From Chara braunii (lineage: Eukaryota > Streptophyta > Charophyceae > Charales > Characeae): DNA of 32,104 bases. Shown one piece after another: positions 1 to 9,982 of the stretch. The first letter of the stretch is position 1, and the number at the start of each line of letters is the position of its first letter. The stretch lies in NCBI GenBank assembly GCA_003427395.1, contig BFEA01000002.1, positions 4,052,025 through 4,084,128 of the forward strand, in the 5' to 3' direction. A program made the position numbers and the translations under genes. The notes under the pieces were generated by a model that had not been told where the DNA came from, ran no database searches, and saw only the letters and a program-made list of their open reading frames with translations.

Positions 1-60
1 TGACTAAAAGGAATTTTTCCTCGGGCTCCGAGGACGCCCCAAGTGTTGAACGAGCCCCAT

Positions 61-145
61 AGACAGAGTTTGGCCAGTGTGTTCAGGTGCTGGCTATGCA
101 CGTGCATGGCTGGCAGCTGCCCAGGTTCAAACCCTGGTAGCAGTG
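61..145 (+). other. tRNA-like Pol III internal promoter remnant
   Basis: Positions 121-137 form a perfect tRNA-type T-arm: stem CCAGG, 7-nt loop TTCAAAC, stem CCTGG. This includes a good B-box (GGTTCAAACCC). An A-box-like stretch (TGGCCAGTGTG) starts at 71, about 53 nt upstream, a spacing that is acceptable for a tRNA or a tRNA-derived SINE head. The 5' segment does not pair with the 3' acceptor segment after 137, and no clear anticodon arm is seen, so this is not a functional tRNA gene. A SINE head or a tRNA pseudogene is possible. So is chance. Confidence 0.3.
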
Positions 146-1212
146 TGCATCCCGGATCTTCATGTATATAATCTGGGAGCGCGGCGGGGGGCCAGCGTGG
201 GTGCGTGCGTGTGCGGCGGCCTTGGCCTTGGCACTTCCTTTCGCCACGTGTCACCTCTCTCGCCGCTGCACGTTTTCCTGTTTGTGCGATCCAAAAATGC
301 CAAAAAACGGGTCAAAATCCCGTTGTCGGGATTACAGCCTTTTCCCGCACTTGTGGGGTGGGGTGGGGCGTGTGACGCGCAACCTCACGCCCTGTGCTGT
401 CTTCCGTTCGGAGTGTGAGGCATGCGGAAAGAGGCCCAAAAAAACAGCAAGATGGGGTGTGCCAAGGATTTTTGGAAATTGAGTGTGGGGACACAGACGG
501 AACTGAAATCCCCCGCGTTGGTCTGATGAAGCAAGTCGATCGTTTTTCGCGCATCACGGAACGCGCGCGGACAAGGCGGGAGGAGGGAAAAATCCGAATT
601 CAATCCAAAAAATATTGTCGCGCTTCCCACCGGGCTACGGCCCGTCGTTTAGAACGGAAAGGCTTTGGCACGCTTCACGTGTCTCGTTTCCGTATCAAAT
701 CTCGTCGTCGTTCGTTGGTTAGTTCCGAGTCCGACGTGGACGGTCTCAGCCGCGTGGCTCTTTCCTTGTGCTCATCTTCACTCCGTATCCGGTAGTGAAA
801 GCCTTTCGATTCGTAGCGATCGAAACGCTGACACTCAGTGCACAGGGTTCGAGGCCAATGAGGCGCCACTGCCGTCCACGGAATGACGATCAATTCGTTA
901 AAGGGGAGCAATATCGAGTAGGGTGGGAAGTGTGTATCGATAATGACAAAGACCGCATCTACGAATCCAAAACAACGATTTTCGGGAGGGAAGTAGTACT
1001 GTCTGCCGATTTGTGCAACGGCTTCTCGTACGTCCCACTCACATACACGTGTCCTTTCCTCACTGTAAGGAAAAGGTCGCGTTGGGATGGGAGATACGGG
1101 AGGCTGGCGCCCAATCGAAGGGTACTTGTATGTCAATCAATCACAAAATATTCTGAGACGTCATTAAGAATAAAAGCGATTCGCGCGTCCCCCAATCAGT
1201 CTTTTTGACACA

Positions 1213-1226
1213 AGAGAGAGAGAGAG
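1213..1226. repeat. (AG)n microsatellite
   Basis: Seven uninterrupted AG dinucleotides within an otherwise unassigned stretch. Confidence 0.85.
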
Positions 1227-1693
1227 CAAACACAGATCAGCTTGATCACGCATATGGCTACGAGTCCGATCAGTTCAACACAACGTTGGTTCCTGGGCGC
1301 CTTGTTTCTCAGGGCCGCCTCGTGGCTCGGCTGCTGATGTCGTGCAGCATAAGGAAGATGGCATGCGCTGTGCAAACAGATCTACTGATCTAAACACTCT
1401 TGCATTCTCGAACAAAATCCCGATGACAATCGTCTAATCAACACAAGAGTCACACATTCCATACATGCATTCACTGTGGAAGGTGCGAAAATGAGACATG
1501 CGCAGGAAAAGATGGATCGCATTACTCAGTACACACGCATCCACCGTTCACAAGACAAGAAGACAGGGTCCTTGCGTAGGAGGATTACCCAGAAAACTAA
1601 TGGAAGAGTTCCGGAAGAAGTTCTTTCACGCAGAATGCCGACTCATTCCCATTCGAAAGAGGGACAATCAGTCAGACACATCGTCATTCAAGA

Positions 1694-1714
1694 GGAGAGA
1701 GAGAGAGAGAGAGA
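1694..1714. repeat. (GA)n microsatellite
   Basis: About ten GA dinucleotides, with one GGA interruption at the left edge. Confidence 0.85.
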
Positions 1715-2465
1715 ATCGAGGGAAAGAAAGTCAAAATAGAAGATGACAAGGTCCGAAAAAAGAAAAGTTCGGCGTCGCCGCCTTACACCCACGCCAAGGA
1801 TAACAATTCGCAACAAAGGCGCATTCGCCGTTAATTCCACTATGGCCCCGGGCCAATCCCTCACTCAACTCCAATCATCGAACCTCATACCCGCACCGAC
1901 GATCCCGACCGTCGCGTGCTAACTCCCACCACTGCGATCGTCACCCCGTTGTCATAAACTCGACACGATTCGCCCGGATCCCACAGTCCGTCGTGGCGAT
2001 CAAGCGCGCAACCGGCCAGCCTATCGTCCGGCCGACAGGACCTTCCGACTCGCATCAATCCACTCTGCCTAGCCACTGCTTCCCGGAAGCTGGCTTAGGA
2101 GTCGAGAACGTAAGAGAGATTTGCGGACGCGCTTGCGGGTTTTATAGTTGCGACTATAGATGAAGTTATCTTAGGAGATACTATTTATCAGACCCCTCTA
2201 TTTACTAAAAATTATGGTTGTATACGTACTTTTTCTAGAAGGCGCCAGGACAACANGGGAGATAGAAGGGGGAGAATGCGACAGGAAAGTTGAGGTGTAA
2301 GAGGAGAAGCAGGAGGAGAAGACGTTGAGAAGAGTGTTCTACGAACGCCATGCTGATCCCTCGGAACTCAAGGTTCAACCAATCAGATTCGTCGCGCGAT
2401 AGGAAGGTCCTATCGATCCACGCACCTGATTGGCGAGCGGGAGTTATCGGGGGATCGACCGGGGG

Positions 2466-2700
2466 TCGTACGCCAGACTTAGAGGGTGAGAAGAGAAAAG
2501 GCGCGAGAGGTGGCGCAGGACGGGTCCAAGATTCAGATGATCAAGAAAGGAAAATGGGCGCGCGAAAGCAAGGCGAGAGAGAGAGAGAGGGAGAAGGAAA
2601 AACAGTTACGNGGAGAGAGAAAAAAGAGGGAGAAGGGAAGGGAGGCGCGGGAGGGGGCGATGCGGGGGACAGAGAGGAGGAAGCTTCATGCACGGCGCCG
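2466..2700. repeat. Purine-rich low-complexity tract with (GA)n core
   Basis: A run dominated by G and A on the plus strand, with a clean (GA)n core at 2574-2589 and an N at 2611. Open frames across it give Arg/Glu/Lys/Gly-rich translations, which is what purine tracts produce and is not evidence of a protein. Confidence 0.7.
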
Positions 2701-3385
2701 TCAACAAAAAAATAAAAAAGCACCGAAACAATTACAGCTTGCTTCTATCCTAATTCAAAATTGAAATCACCATATCCGCGCGCGAAAAAGCGATGCGGGA
2801 AAAGAAAATCCTACGCCTATTCGTATTCATGCAAAATTCCGAGGGTTTTCCCCGACGCGCCCAAGAACATTCACACACCCAAAAAGGACACGTCGAAGTT
2901 CCGCTTATCCTGGAATTCCCAACTACCGAGCCCAATTCCCAGTGCGCTCGCTAAGGCGCACGTAAATTCCCATGTATTTCCCGACTTTCCAAAAAGAAAA
3001 ACAGAACCCAGAAGTCGAAAATGTTCTCCAAGAAAAAAGAAAATGCGGCACCCGAAAGCAAGAAATCAAAACGGGGTTTTCCTGGGGTTGGTATGATACA
3101 AGCAAAAGAAAGGGTACGAAAGATGGCACGGGGTCGGGAAGTGGTTCGTCACATGAGCGGCGTTCTGCTCTAATATCAATGTGGCAGACCCACCGGGATG
3201 GCGGTCCGGCAGGATGAAGACGAAGGGGTGAGCAAGACAACGATGGAGATGGAGCTGGAAGGGAAAGTGCAGCTCCGACGCGGATTCAACACGCACGTAC
3301 TCCAAAATGTGTAGAACGAAGAATCACCTGAAAACAGATGCAGCTGGGGTATACCCACAACGGACTGACTGGAGTGGCCTGGCCT

Positions 3386-3451
3386 GTACCAACAATAGTA
3401 CCGGGCAGGACTGGACTGGTACCGACAATGGTACCGGGCAGGACTGGACTG
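3386..3451. repeat. 33-bp tandem repeat, two units
   Basis: Two consecutive 33-bp units (3386-3418 and 3419-3451) differ at only two positions. Each contains GTACCGGGCAGGACTGGACTG, with GTACC also at the unit start. A partial third copy (GGACTG) follows. Confidence 0.85.
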
Positions 3452-3467
3452 GACTGAAACAGCATAC

Positions 3468-3505
3468 GGCCTGTGGGGTCAGGCCACGGCCTGGTCCCAC
3501 AGGCC
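3468..3505. other. Near-perfect hairpin, 18-bp arms, 2-nt loop
   Basis: Left arm 3468-3485 is GGCCTGTGGGGTCAGGCC. Right arm 3488-3505 is GGCCTGGTCCCACAGGCC. The arms pair at 16 of 18 positions around a 2-nt centre (AC). It lies directly after the 33-bp tandem repeat. No gene adjoins it, so a terminator role is not implied. It is a cruciform-capable palindrome. Confidence 0.7.
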
Positions 3506-3682
3506 GAACAAGCAAATAGCCCGATAGGCCCTGGCTGTAGCCCATGGCAGATAGAGGTCCACTACATAGAGGCAAGCAGGCCGGTTAGTGTCTTTCACAT
3601 GTACATGAGCAGGCGCAACTCGAATTGCTGCGACCACGATATTGGATTGGTCTTCGATGCATCGTAGAAGACCGGAATGCCA

Positions 3683-4363
3683 TCAAACTTGGATACTCGT
3701 TCGTGAGAGGACAAGGCTCGACTTGCGGCAGCTGCGAGAATCTACTGATCTAACAGCTGGTTGGTTGGTTGCGTGCTGCTGCTTCATTGTGTCCTTGACC
3801 ACGCCCATGTCTACCTCCAATACGTTCATACGATCCGCCAAGTTGGAGGGTCCGACGGGTGTGGCTGCTGCAGGCTGCTGTTCCAGCTTGCGCACGTGGT
3901 CGAGTAGGTCGGCGATGAGTTGAACCTGCTGTTTGACCAGCGTGTCTACACAGAGCATGTCCTCTTGTTGAGCTATGCACGTGGTGACCAAATCAGTCAC
4001 ATGTGCAAATGCGGTTGCAATGCCACGTACAATGTCGGTGGCATTTTCTGCTTAGGCAGCCACCCCCCCATCGTCAGCCGCTTCCTCGATATCGCCCTCT
4101 ATTTCAAAGAGTGTGTCTCTGTGCATTCAGCGATGTCGATCTGCAACCTTCTTTGCTGCCTCAACATCCTCCAGTTGTTGTCTCGCACCAAGGCGAAGTT
4201 GTTATTTTGCCTCCTCCTCCTTCTTTTTCCTTGCGGTTGTGGCCGCATCTGCCGGCATCTTCCATTCAGATAGTTGAGCCAACATGTGGGCCTCATAGGC
4301 CTCCTCAATCTCCCCTTGCTTCCTCTCTATGTCGCCCGTCTGTGATCGGGTGACGACTAGCAT
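3683..4363 (-). pseudogene. Gag-like retrotransposon pseudogene (separate element)
   Basis: The minus strand encodes a broken protein beginning near 4363 with MLVVTRSQTGDIERKQGE, which resembles the TRSQ-type starts of plant LTR-retrotransposon polyproteins. It continues as a charged, helix-forming segment (EEAYEAHMLAQLSEW, then a KKKEEEAK stretch). Reading is interrupted by a stop near 4202, a second stop, and a frame change near 4040. It then resumes as 3683-4000, with heptad-like Leu/Val spacing (VKQQVQLIADLLDHVRKLEQ) typical of the coiled-coil N-terminal part of Gag. No nucleocapsid, protease or RT follows to the left, so the element is truncated. It is not the same sequence as the Gag at 9983-11728. 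Alternative: an unrelated coiled-coil protein fragment. Confidence 0.45.
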
Positions 4364-5129
4364 ATGTTGCGGAACTGGTGGCAGGGGCTGACGTGGCACT
4401 AGCTGTTGCAGACGTGGCTTGATCGGATGCTGCCGTGGCACTGCTGTCCGCTCACGTGTCACTGTTGACGTGACCTGCTGATATGGCGACTCACCAATGT
4501 CGCAACAGAGAAGAAAAAGAAGATAGTGGTAAGAAGAGGAGAAGAGAATAGAGTAGCGTAGATGGGGTGAGTGAGAGGGGAGAGAGTGGTAGTTGGTACT
4601 TTCCCACCCCCATGAGGTCACATTAATTGCCTAGATAAGGAACCACTAATCAAACATTGAAAATTTTGAATTTTGCTTTAAGAAAAAGAATTTGAAGATA
4701 ATTAGAAAAATAAATAATAATTCCAGAATCGCAAGTTCGGTAGGTTTTCCAATCCCCAAAGTCCCGAACTTCAGACTGCAAATGTAATAACGTAATGAAA
4801 AAAATAAATAACCGAACTGCAATTTTTTTTCCGTAGTTCGAAAAATTTTGAATTAAAAAAATAAAAAATCGGACTATTCCAAATGAGAGTAGGCGCAACA
4901 ATTTCCAATTTTGAAAATAGAATCCTCAAAACACAACTGTGAAGAGAGATTTACTGAAAAAAATAAATTTTCGGAATATCAGGGCAACCGAAAATTCAAA
5001 TTTAAAAAAAAATAAAGAAAATTGAATTTTCAATTAGCAAGTGCTGCGAAATTTACAGAAAAAACGAATGAGCGCAAAAACGAATTTCGAAATTCAAAAA
5101 AATGGAAATTTAAAATTTTACGTTATTCT
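4364..5129. other. Non-coding, AT-rich stretch right of the Gag-like fragment
   Basis: 4364-4620 looks like a leader or LTR edge of the Gag-like element. On the minus strand an LTR-style ACA end at 4498-4500 is followed by TTGGTGAGTCGCC, which could be a degenerate primer binding site, but no second LTR was found. 4640-5129 is very AT-rich, with repeated AATTTTGAA- and AAAAAATAAAT-type runs and no credible reading frame. Confidence 0.4.
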
Positions 5130-5138
5130 AATCAATCA

Positions 5139-5191
<53 letters not shown>

Positions 5192-5422
5192 ATTAGTCAA
5201 TCAATCAATCAACCAATCATTCAATCAATCAATCGATCAATCAATCAATCAATTAATCAACCAATCGATCGATTGATCGATCGATCAACCAACCAACCAA
5301 TCAATCAACCAACCAATCAATCAACCAACCAATCAATCAACCAACCAACCAACCAACCAACCAACCAATCAATTAATCAATCAATCAATCAATCAATTAA
5401 TCAATCAATCAATCAATCAATA
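5130..5422. repeat. (CAAT)n / (CCAA)n tetranucleotide array
   Basis: About 290 bp of CAAT units on the plus strand, interspersed with CCAA and GATC-type variants (CGAT, ATTA). It ends exactly where the left LTR begins (5423). Its forward translation is a monotonous Asn-Gln-Ser-Ile repeat, which is an artefact of the tetranucleotide. Confidence 0.95.
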
Positions 5423-5841
5423 TGTAATAAACCCAGACAGGGAGATACTCGTCAGTCGTCGAAGTACAAGTTGCCTCAGATCTTCACAATGTCTCCAACA
5501 ATCCTGAAAGCGATATTTGATACAATGTCTCGTTACCAATAGACGAAGAGAGTGAAGGGGGAATATACAATCAGAGGGTGAAAGAGATCACCCACTCCTC
5601 CGCGCTTCCCCTCGCCTCCACGCCATCAACAGTACCCAGTAACGAGTTAACAAGTCCTGGTCACATTCACGTGCCACGCAGCACTACTCTCAGATTATGA
5701 AAACAATCAACAATGCTCAATATCGACGTCAACCTCAGGTAATTATCCCGTTCCTCAATCATCCACAGATCCCGATCTCCCTCCTTGTCGCGACTAGTCA
5801 ACTCATGTAGACATCGTGACCAGTGCCACGTCAGCAATAGA

Positions 5842-6040
5842 GACAGGCGGCATGCGCCACATCAGCAATGTCGACAGGCGGCATGCGCCACATCAGCAAT
5901 GTCAACAGGTGGCATGCGCCACTTTAGCATTGTAGACAGGTGGCAAGCGCCACATCAACAATGTAGACAGGTGACATGCGCCACATCATTAATGAAGACA
6001 GGTGGCATGCGCCACATCAACAATGAAGACAGGTGGCAGA
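5842..6040. repeat. 31-bp tandem repeat inside the left LTR
   Basis: Unit starts at 5842, 5873, 5904, 5935, 5966, 5997 and 6028 are spaced exactly 31 bp: six full units and a partial seventh. Each unit carries GACAGGYGGCATGCGCCAC followed by ATCARCAATG-type sequence. Within the core, TGGC-ATGC-GCCA is a small inverted repeat. There are no spacers, so this is a minisatellite and not a CRISPR array. The right LTR holds a shorter version. Confidence 0.95.
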
Positions 6041-6117
6041 GGCTGGTGCTCAACAGAGAAGGAGTCAGCATGCTGCCAACAGTCCCACGTAGTCGTCCAC
6101 AGTACCAACGCACAGGC

Positions 6118-6198
6118 AACGTCAAGCCAACGTCCAACCAACATCGAGCTAGCGTCATGCCAACGTCCAGCCAGCGTCAAGCCAACGTCAAGGCAGCA
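6118..6198. repeat. Imperfect ~11-bp repeats in the LTR
   Basis: Repeated variants of CCAACGTCAAG / CCAACGTCCAG / CCAGCGTCAAG. The equivalent tract in the right LTR is at 13439-13518. Confidence 0.7.
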
Positions 6199-6492
6199 TA
6201 GCAAGATTGAATATTGACCTCCTGAAGACCAAGCCTTATGAGTGTTTGACGAGGCAGTTTGACCTCAGGTCTCCCTCCCACAGTCGTACAGATTGACTCA
6301 CAGCCAAGGGTCTGGATTGTGTACAGTTGCACACTTCCCTTTGGTCCTGATACTGTCTCGGTACCTGCATACAAACAAGTGTGTGTGTCTGACGGGTGGC
6401 CTGAAGGCCACTTTGACTTTGATTGTTGGATGTCAGGCAGTTGACTTTAGTCAATTGTTGCCCGCTTAGGCCTTGAGTGTACGTAGGGGTCA

Positions 6493-6504
6493 TTTTTCCC
6501 CTTC
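6493..6504 (-). promoter_or_regulatory. Polypurine tract of copy A
   Basis: The minus strand reads GAAGGGGAAAAA immediately before the LTR's TGACCCC start. This is the expected plus-strand primer site. Copy B has the equivalent at 13819-13829. Confidence 0.75.
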
Positions 6505-6639
6505 GGCCTGGGTCTGAGTATGGCCTGGGGAGGCCATTAGACATTCCACGAGGCATACTGCATGGGTTATTGCATTCCTGCCAGCCCAGTTTTCGAGTTT
6601 CATCGCAGAAACACATCAATTTTCTTTCAGCCCACTTTC

Positions 6640-6870
6640 GTATGCAACAACAATGTAAGGAGCAGTAGGTAAGAATTGTTTTTTACTGAACCATCTAGCT
6701 TCAGTAGGGGGTTGAGACTTGAACTTTACCTTATACTACTTTTGCGATCGGCCTCTACGGCCTGTAGAAAAATAGCCATGTTCCAAAATCTTTTGAACTT
6801 ACTAACTTCCATTCATGGAGGGGCAGAACCTAGATGGTCTATTAGGAAAATCAGTTATCTCTACAAGTGT
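6640..6870 (-). pseudogene. Chromodomain remnant of copy A
   Basis: Collinear with the clearer chromodomain of copy B at 13941-14186, sharing for example TGAACCATCTAGCTTCAGT and CCTGTAGAAAAATAGCC. Here the frame is broken by small indels. In intact chromoviruses this domain sits at the integrase C-terminus and helps choose chromatin targets. Confidence 0.7.
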
Positions 6871-7930
6871 TTAGACGTGTGAAAAATAGGAAAGGTTCTT
6901 AGGTGAGGGGGTATATCAATTCGGTAAGAAGGTCCATCTGCATCCCTAATCACCTTGAGAACTTCCCAATGCCTATAATAGATAGCTAGCAGTTTCCAAG
7001 ATACATTTTCTTCCAAGGAAATTTCTTGTGACTTCACCCATACGGGCCATACCAGATCACCTTCGTGAAACTGTTATGACCGATGATGTTTGTTGGCCTA
7101 CTCAATCATCTGCAATTGGGCTTTCTGTATATTTTCCTTTACCTTTTTAATATCTTCTTCGTATAAAACTGCAAATTTACTAGTGTCTGTGGGTAACCTT
7201 TAAATTTGATCCCGAGTTAGAGCATCAAGGGGACGTCAAGGTTTCCAAGCTTTATGCAATACATTTGGTGTTCTTCATGTCACGATATGTATGCTATTAT
7301 TATATGCACTAATAATCTTAGGTAAGTTCTCGTCCCAATCTATTTGATCGGGTCGGACATACATTCACAAAAGTTGTCGGCACAGACGATTCATCTGTTT
7401 AGTTTGGTCATTCGTTTAAGGGTGTCTGCCTGACGACAAGGTCAACCTAGTACCGTAGACTTCTATCAACTTCTGCCATTGTATACTCGTGGACCGAACA
7501 TCCCTACCAGAAACAATGAATTTCTAGAATCTATACTCGAAAACCCATTTCATTTGAAATTTCTAGATGACCACCTTAGTTCTAGCTTCGACTGGCAAAA
7601 TGAACATAATATATTTTAAGAATTTATAACCATTACCTGACTGTTGTCATTACGACTCTTAGTGAGGCTCATAAAGTTTGTGGATCACCTGACTCACTTG
7701 GAATAGACAGTGGTCTCAACTGTCCCAACAGATTCTCATGCGAAGGTTTTTTTCTCTGACAGACACGACAAGTCCGCACATAGGTTCGTACATCCTCTTT
7801 CATTCTCTTTCGTTCAAAGCGTTCTCTTACTTCAACATACGTCTTCTGAAAACCAAAGTGCCCCTCAATATCATAGCATTCCCCAATGATTGGACTGTTG
7901 ATCAGTTCTTGGTGAGGAATACACAATCGT
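6871..7930 (-). pseudogene. Integrase remnant of copy A
   Basis: The best-preserved part is 7669-7926, the N-terminal zinc-binding region. It shows GHFGFQKTYVEVRERF then CRVCQRKKPSHENLLGQL, matching the H2C2 finger of Ty3 integrases. The first histidine of the finger is replaced (ECYDIEGH against ECHDTKEH in copy B), so metal binding would be impaired. The catalytic core and C-terminal region (about 7600-6900) are recognisable only by collinearity with copy B at 14128-14994 and are full of stops. Integrase would insert the element's cDNA. Confidence 0.75.
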
Positions 7931-8049
7931 TATTCGGTTTTATCTATGTAGTGGAGTAAGCAATCAGTCATTCGATATTCCGAGAATAGTTCAGGGTTTT
8001 TTTTGTAGGATCCCAATGATAGGACTCTAAATATGATCACTCTCATATC

Positions 8050-8345
8050 CTTTTCTGATTTGTCCCCTTAGATCATTCCCGACATCGAGATAGGAGACAA
8101 TAGTTCCAAAGAAATTTACACGCTTGGAGACCATCTAACTAACTCATTAGAGAGTCTAGATTGAGTCTTGATCCACTTCATAGTAGAATGGTTTGAGTAG
8201 ACAGTAAAATGTTTCCCTAACAAGTAGTGCTTTCACGTGTCATCCTGCTGTAGCACATCCCCAATCCCATACCGATTTCCGTCAGTTGTGACAATGAAGG
8301 GAATAAAAGGATCAACAATTTTTAAGACAGGGTAGTGAGTCAATA
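8050..8345 (-). pseudogene. RNase H remnant of copy A with two deletions
   Basis: The minus strand reads HLLTHYPVLKIVDP, then a TTDG-type start of RNase H. Compared with copy B, about 105 bp are missing near 8240 (the block corresponding to roughly 15640-15745, which includes the STYERELYALV segment). A further 75-85 bp are missing near 8129 (the block holding the VVADALSK segment). Both losses remove active-site regions, so the domain is dead. Confidence 0.7.
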
Positions 8346-8585
8346 AATGTTTCAATTTTCTGAATCACGACTCACAATCTTTGTCCCACAACCAAGGTTT
8401 TTCATTCTTCAGAAGTGTTCTCATAAGAGCACCTCTCAAAGAGAAGTTTCTGACGAACTTCCTATAATAACTAGCAAGTCCTACAAAAGATCTCAAGTCA
8501 GTTGTAGTCTTAGGTTAGGGTCAATCTCGAACTGCTGTGATCTTCTTTTCTTCGGGCCTTAGTCCGTCTTCATTCACCGTATGCT

Positions 8586-9286
8586 CTAAGTACAAGACTT
8601 AAGACTTAGCAAACTCAGACTTTTCGGGCTCAATTTGAAATTACCCTCACGCAATTTCTGTAGAACGATTCGTAGAAGTTTCTCATGATCTTCTAATGTC
8701 TTACTATACACTAGAATGTCGTCGAGATATAGTACAGCGAATTGATCCAACCATTGACGAGACAATTCATTCATTGACCCTTGAAAGGTCGTAGGTGTTT
8801 TAGTCAAACTGAAAGGCATAACCACAAACACATAGTGACCATACCTGGTTCGGAAAGTTGTTTTGTGTTGATCTTTAGGAGCCACCTCGATCTGGTGGTA
8901 CCCTGACTTGATATCAATTTTACTGAAGCACATGCATCCTTGCAACTGGTCCAAAAAGTCGTCAATGCACGAGAGTGGTTCCGCGTTCTTTACAGTAGCG
9001 GAATTCAGTCCACGGTAATCAATGGACAATCTAAGTTGACCTTCCTTTTGGGGCACGAATAAGACTGGGGCACCATAAGGAGATGAGCTATGGCGAATCC
9101 ATCCTTTATTTGTAAGTTATTGCAGTTGTTTGCGAAGTTCTTCAAGTTCCTTAGCAAACATACAGTAAATGGGACCCATGAGAATCTTGCTGTCAGGAAT
9201 AATCTCGATCGTGTGCTTAATAACACGCTTAGTGATCCCCTTCGGCTCAGACTGCAAGTCTTTATATTCATCGAGAAGTTTCTCAA
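8586..9286 (-). pseudogene. Reverse transcriptase of copy A (broken)
   Basis: Frame 8586-9056 gives a clear Ty3-type RT: RLSIDYRGLN, then FSKIDIKSGYHQIEV (catalytic Asp of motif A), TRYGHYVFVVMPFSLT, and YLDDILVYSKTLEDH, where YLDD (8718-8729) is the metal-binding catalytic pair. The N-terminal part (GWIRHSSSPYGAPVLF) lies upstream in another frame near 9040-9130, separated by a frameshift and a stop. C-terminal to the YLDD block the frame is lost near 8600. Copies RNA into cDNA in an active element; inactive here. Confidence 0.88.
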
Positions 9287-9508
9287 TAGAAGAAAGGTAG
9301 GATGACGAACATTATCCTACTCGTTTAACGAGTATCATTATCACATTCTGATCCAACTTCTTCTTAGCGACCATCGATTTGAAGGTTGGAACAAAGTTGA
9401 GTCAGAGCTAGACCTATGATACAACTTGATTATTCCCATTTCAGACTTTTCATCCTTCAACTTTACAATTTTATCTTTCAACCTGACTTTCGAGTCGGCT
9501 TCCTCGTG

Positions 9509-9787
9509 TCAATCCATCCTTAAAATCATATCAAACGACATTTTTTTTTCAATAAGGAAGGATACTATGTGTAAGGTTGTCTTTCCTTTCTTAATCATGA
9601 AGTAACACTTCAAACAATCAACAAATTGAAAGACAATGACCGTGCTCTTGTCAGCTAGCATAGACGTGATAGGTCTAGGTACGTCTCTTACCCTCATTCC
9701 CAGATGCAATTTACGAATTGCCTTCTTTGAGATATAAGACTGTGTCGATCCTAGGTCTAACAATGCGCCTACCCTCGTATGTGCGGG
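9509..9787 (-). pseudogene. Aspartic protease region of copy A
   Basis: The minus strand reads GALLDLGSTQSYIS, the retroviral-type protease active-site loop, followed by ADKSTVIV and the closing DMILRMD segment (usually DMILGMDW in plant Ty3 elements). Two departures: the catalytic triad is D-L-G where D-S-G or D-T-G is usual, and the Trp codon after the final MD is a stop (TGA). In an active element it cleaves the Gag-Pol polyprotein. Confidence 0.78.
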
Positions 9788-9896
9788 TTAGAAGGGGTTG
9801 TCAGCGCCTTACCTTTACTTTTGTCTAAACCCTTCGACTCAGTAGCAGTATATGTTACTCCTACTGGTTGCTCGCTTTTGAGTTCCGAATCAAAGG

Positions 9897-9938
9897 ACAC
9901 CAGACTATTATGTGTCTGACGGTTCTGCACTTGAGGCA
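9897..9938 (-). pseudogene. CCHC zinc knuckle (nucleocapsid) of copy A
   Basis: The minus strand encodes CLKCRTVRHIIVWC, a perfect C-x2-C-x4-H-x4-C knuckle, between the Gag body and the protease. Surrounding stops isolate it from any longer frame. In intact elements it binds the packaged RNA. Confidence 0.75.
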
Positions 9939-9982
9939 CTGACGGTTATCCATCTTCGATTGTCACTCCTCACATGTCATTC

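Larger units (their letters stand above)
146..3300. other. Unassigned region, no supported gene
   Basis: Several open frames of 60-153 codons exist here on both strands (for example 394-795 plus, 675-1136 minus, 768-1208 plus), but they overlap each other, have no recognisable domain and look like chance frames in balanced-GC DNA. Single N positions at 2256 and 2611 mark unresolved bases. About 2466-2700 is strongly purine-rich (G and A runs) on the plus strand. I see no RNA gene, LTR or terminal inverted repeat here. Confidence 0.5.
5423..6492 (-). repeat. Left LTR (3' LTR of copy A)
   Basis: A 1070-bp LTR starting TGTAATAAACCC and ending GGGGTCA on the plus strand, i.e. with TG...CA termini. 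It is collinear with 12805-13818 throughout, including shared stretches such as GTTACCAATAGACGAAG and CTCAATATCGACGTCAACCTC. Its right edge abuts the polypurine tract. It contains two internal tandem repeats: a 31-bp array and an 11-bp-type array. No target-site duplication can be tested, because the outer right end of the tandem is lost. Confidence 0.88.

Noticed and set aside
394-1208. Overlapping open frames of 133, 153 and 146 codons as host genes
   Set aside because: They overlap on both strands and have no motif, no codon-bias argument and no splice pattern I can support.
2350-2764. Arg/Glu/Lys-rich frames as a charged protein
   Set aside because: Product of a purine-rich low-complexity tract containing an unresolved base.
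5022-5542. Asn/Gln/Ser/Ile-repeat proteins
   Set aside because: They are translations of the CAAT tetranucleotide array.
5842-6040. CRISPR-like regular array of short palindromic repeats
   Set aside because: Units abut with no unique spacers, lie inside a retrotransposon LTR of a eukaryote, and no cas-like genes exist in the window.
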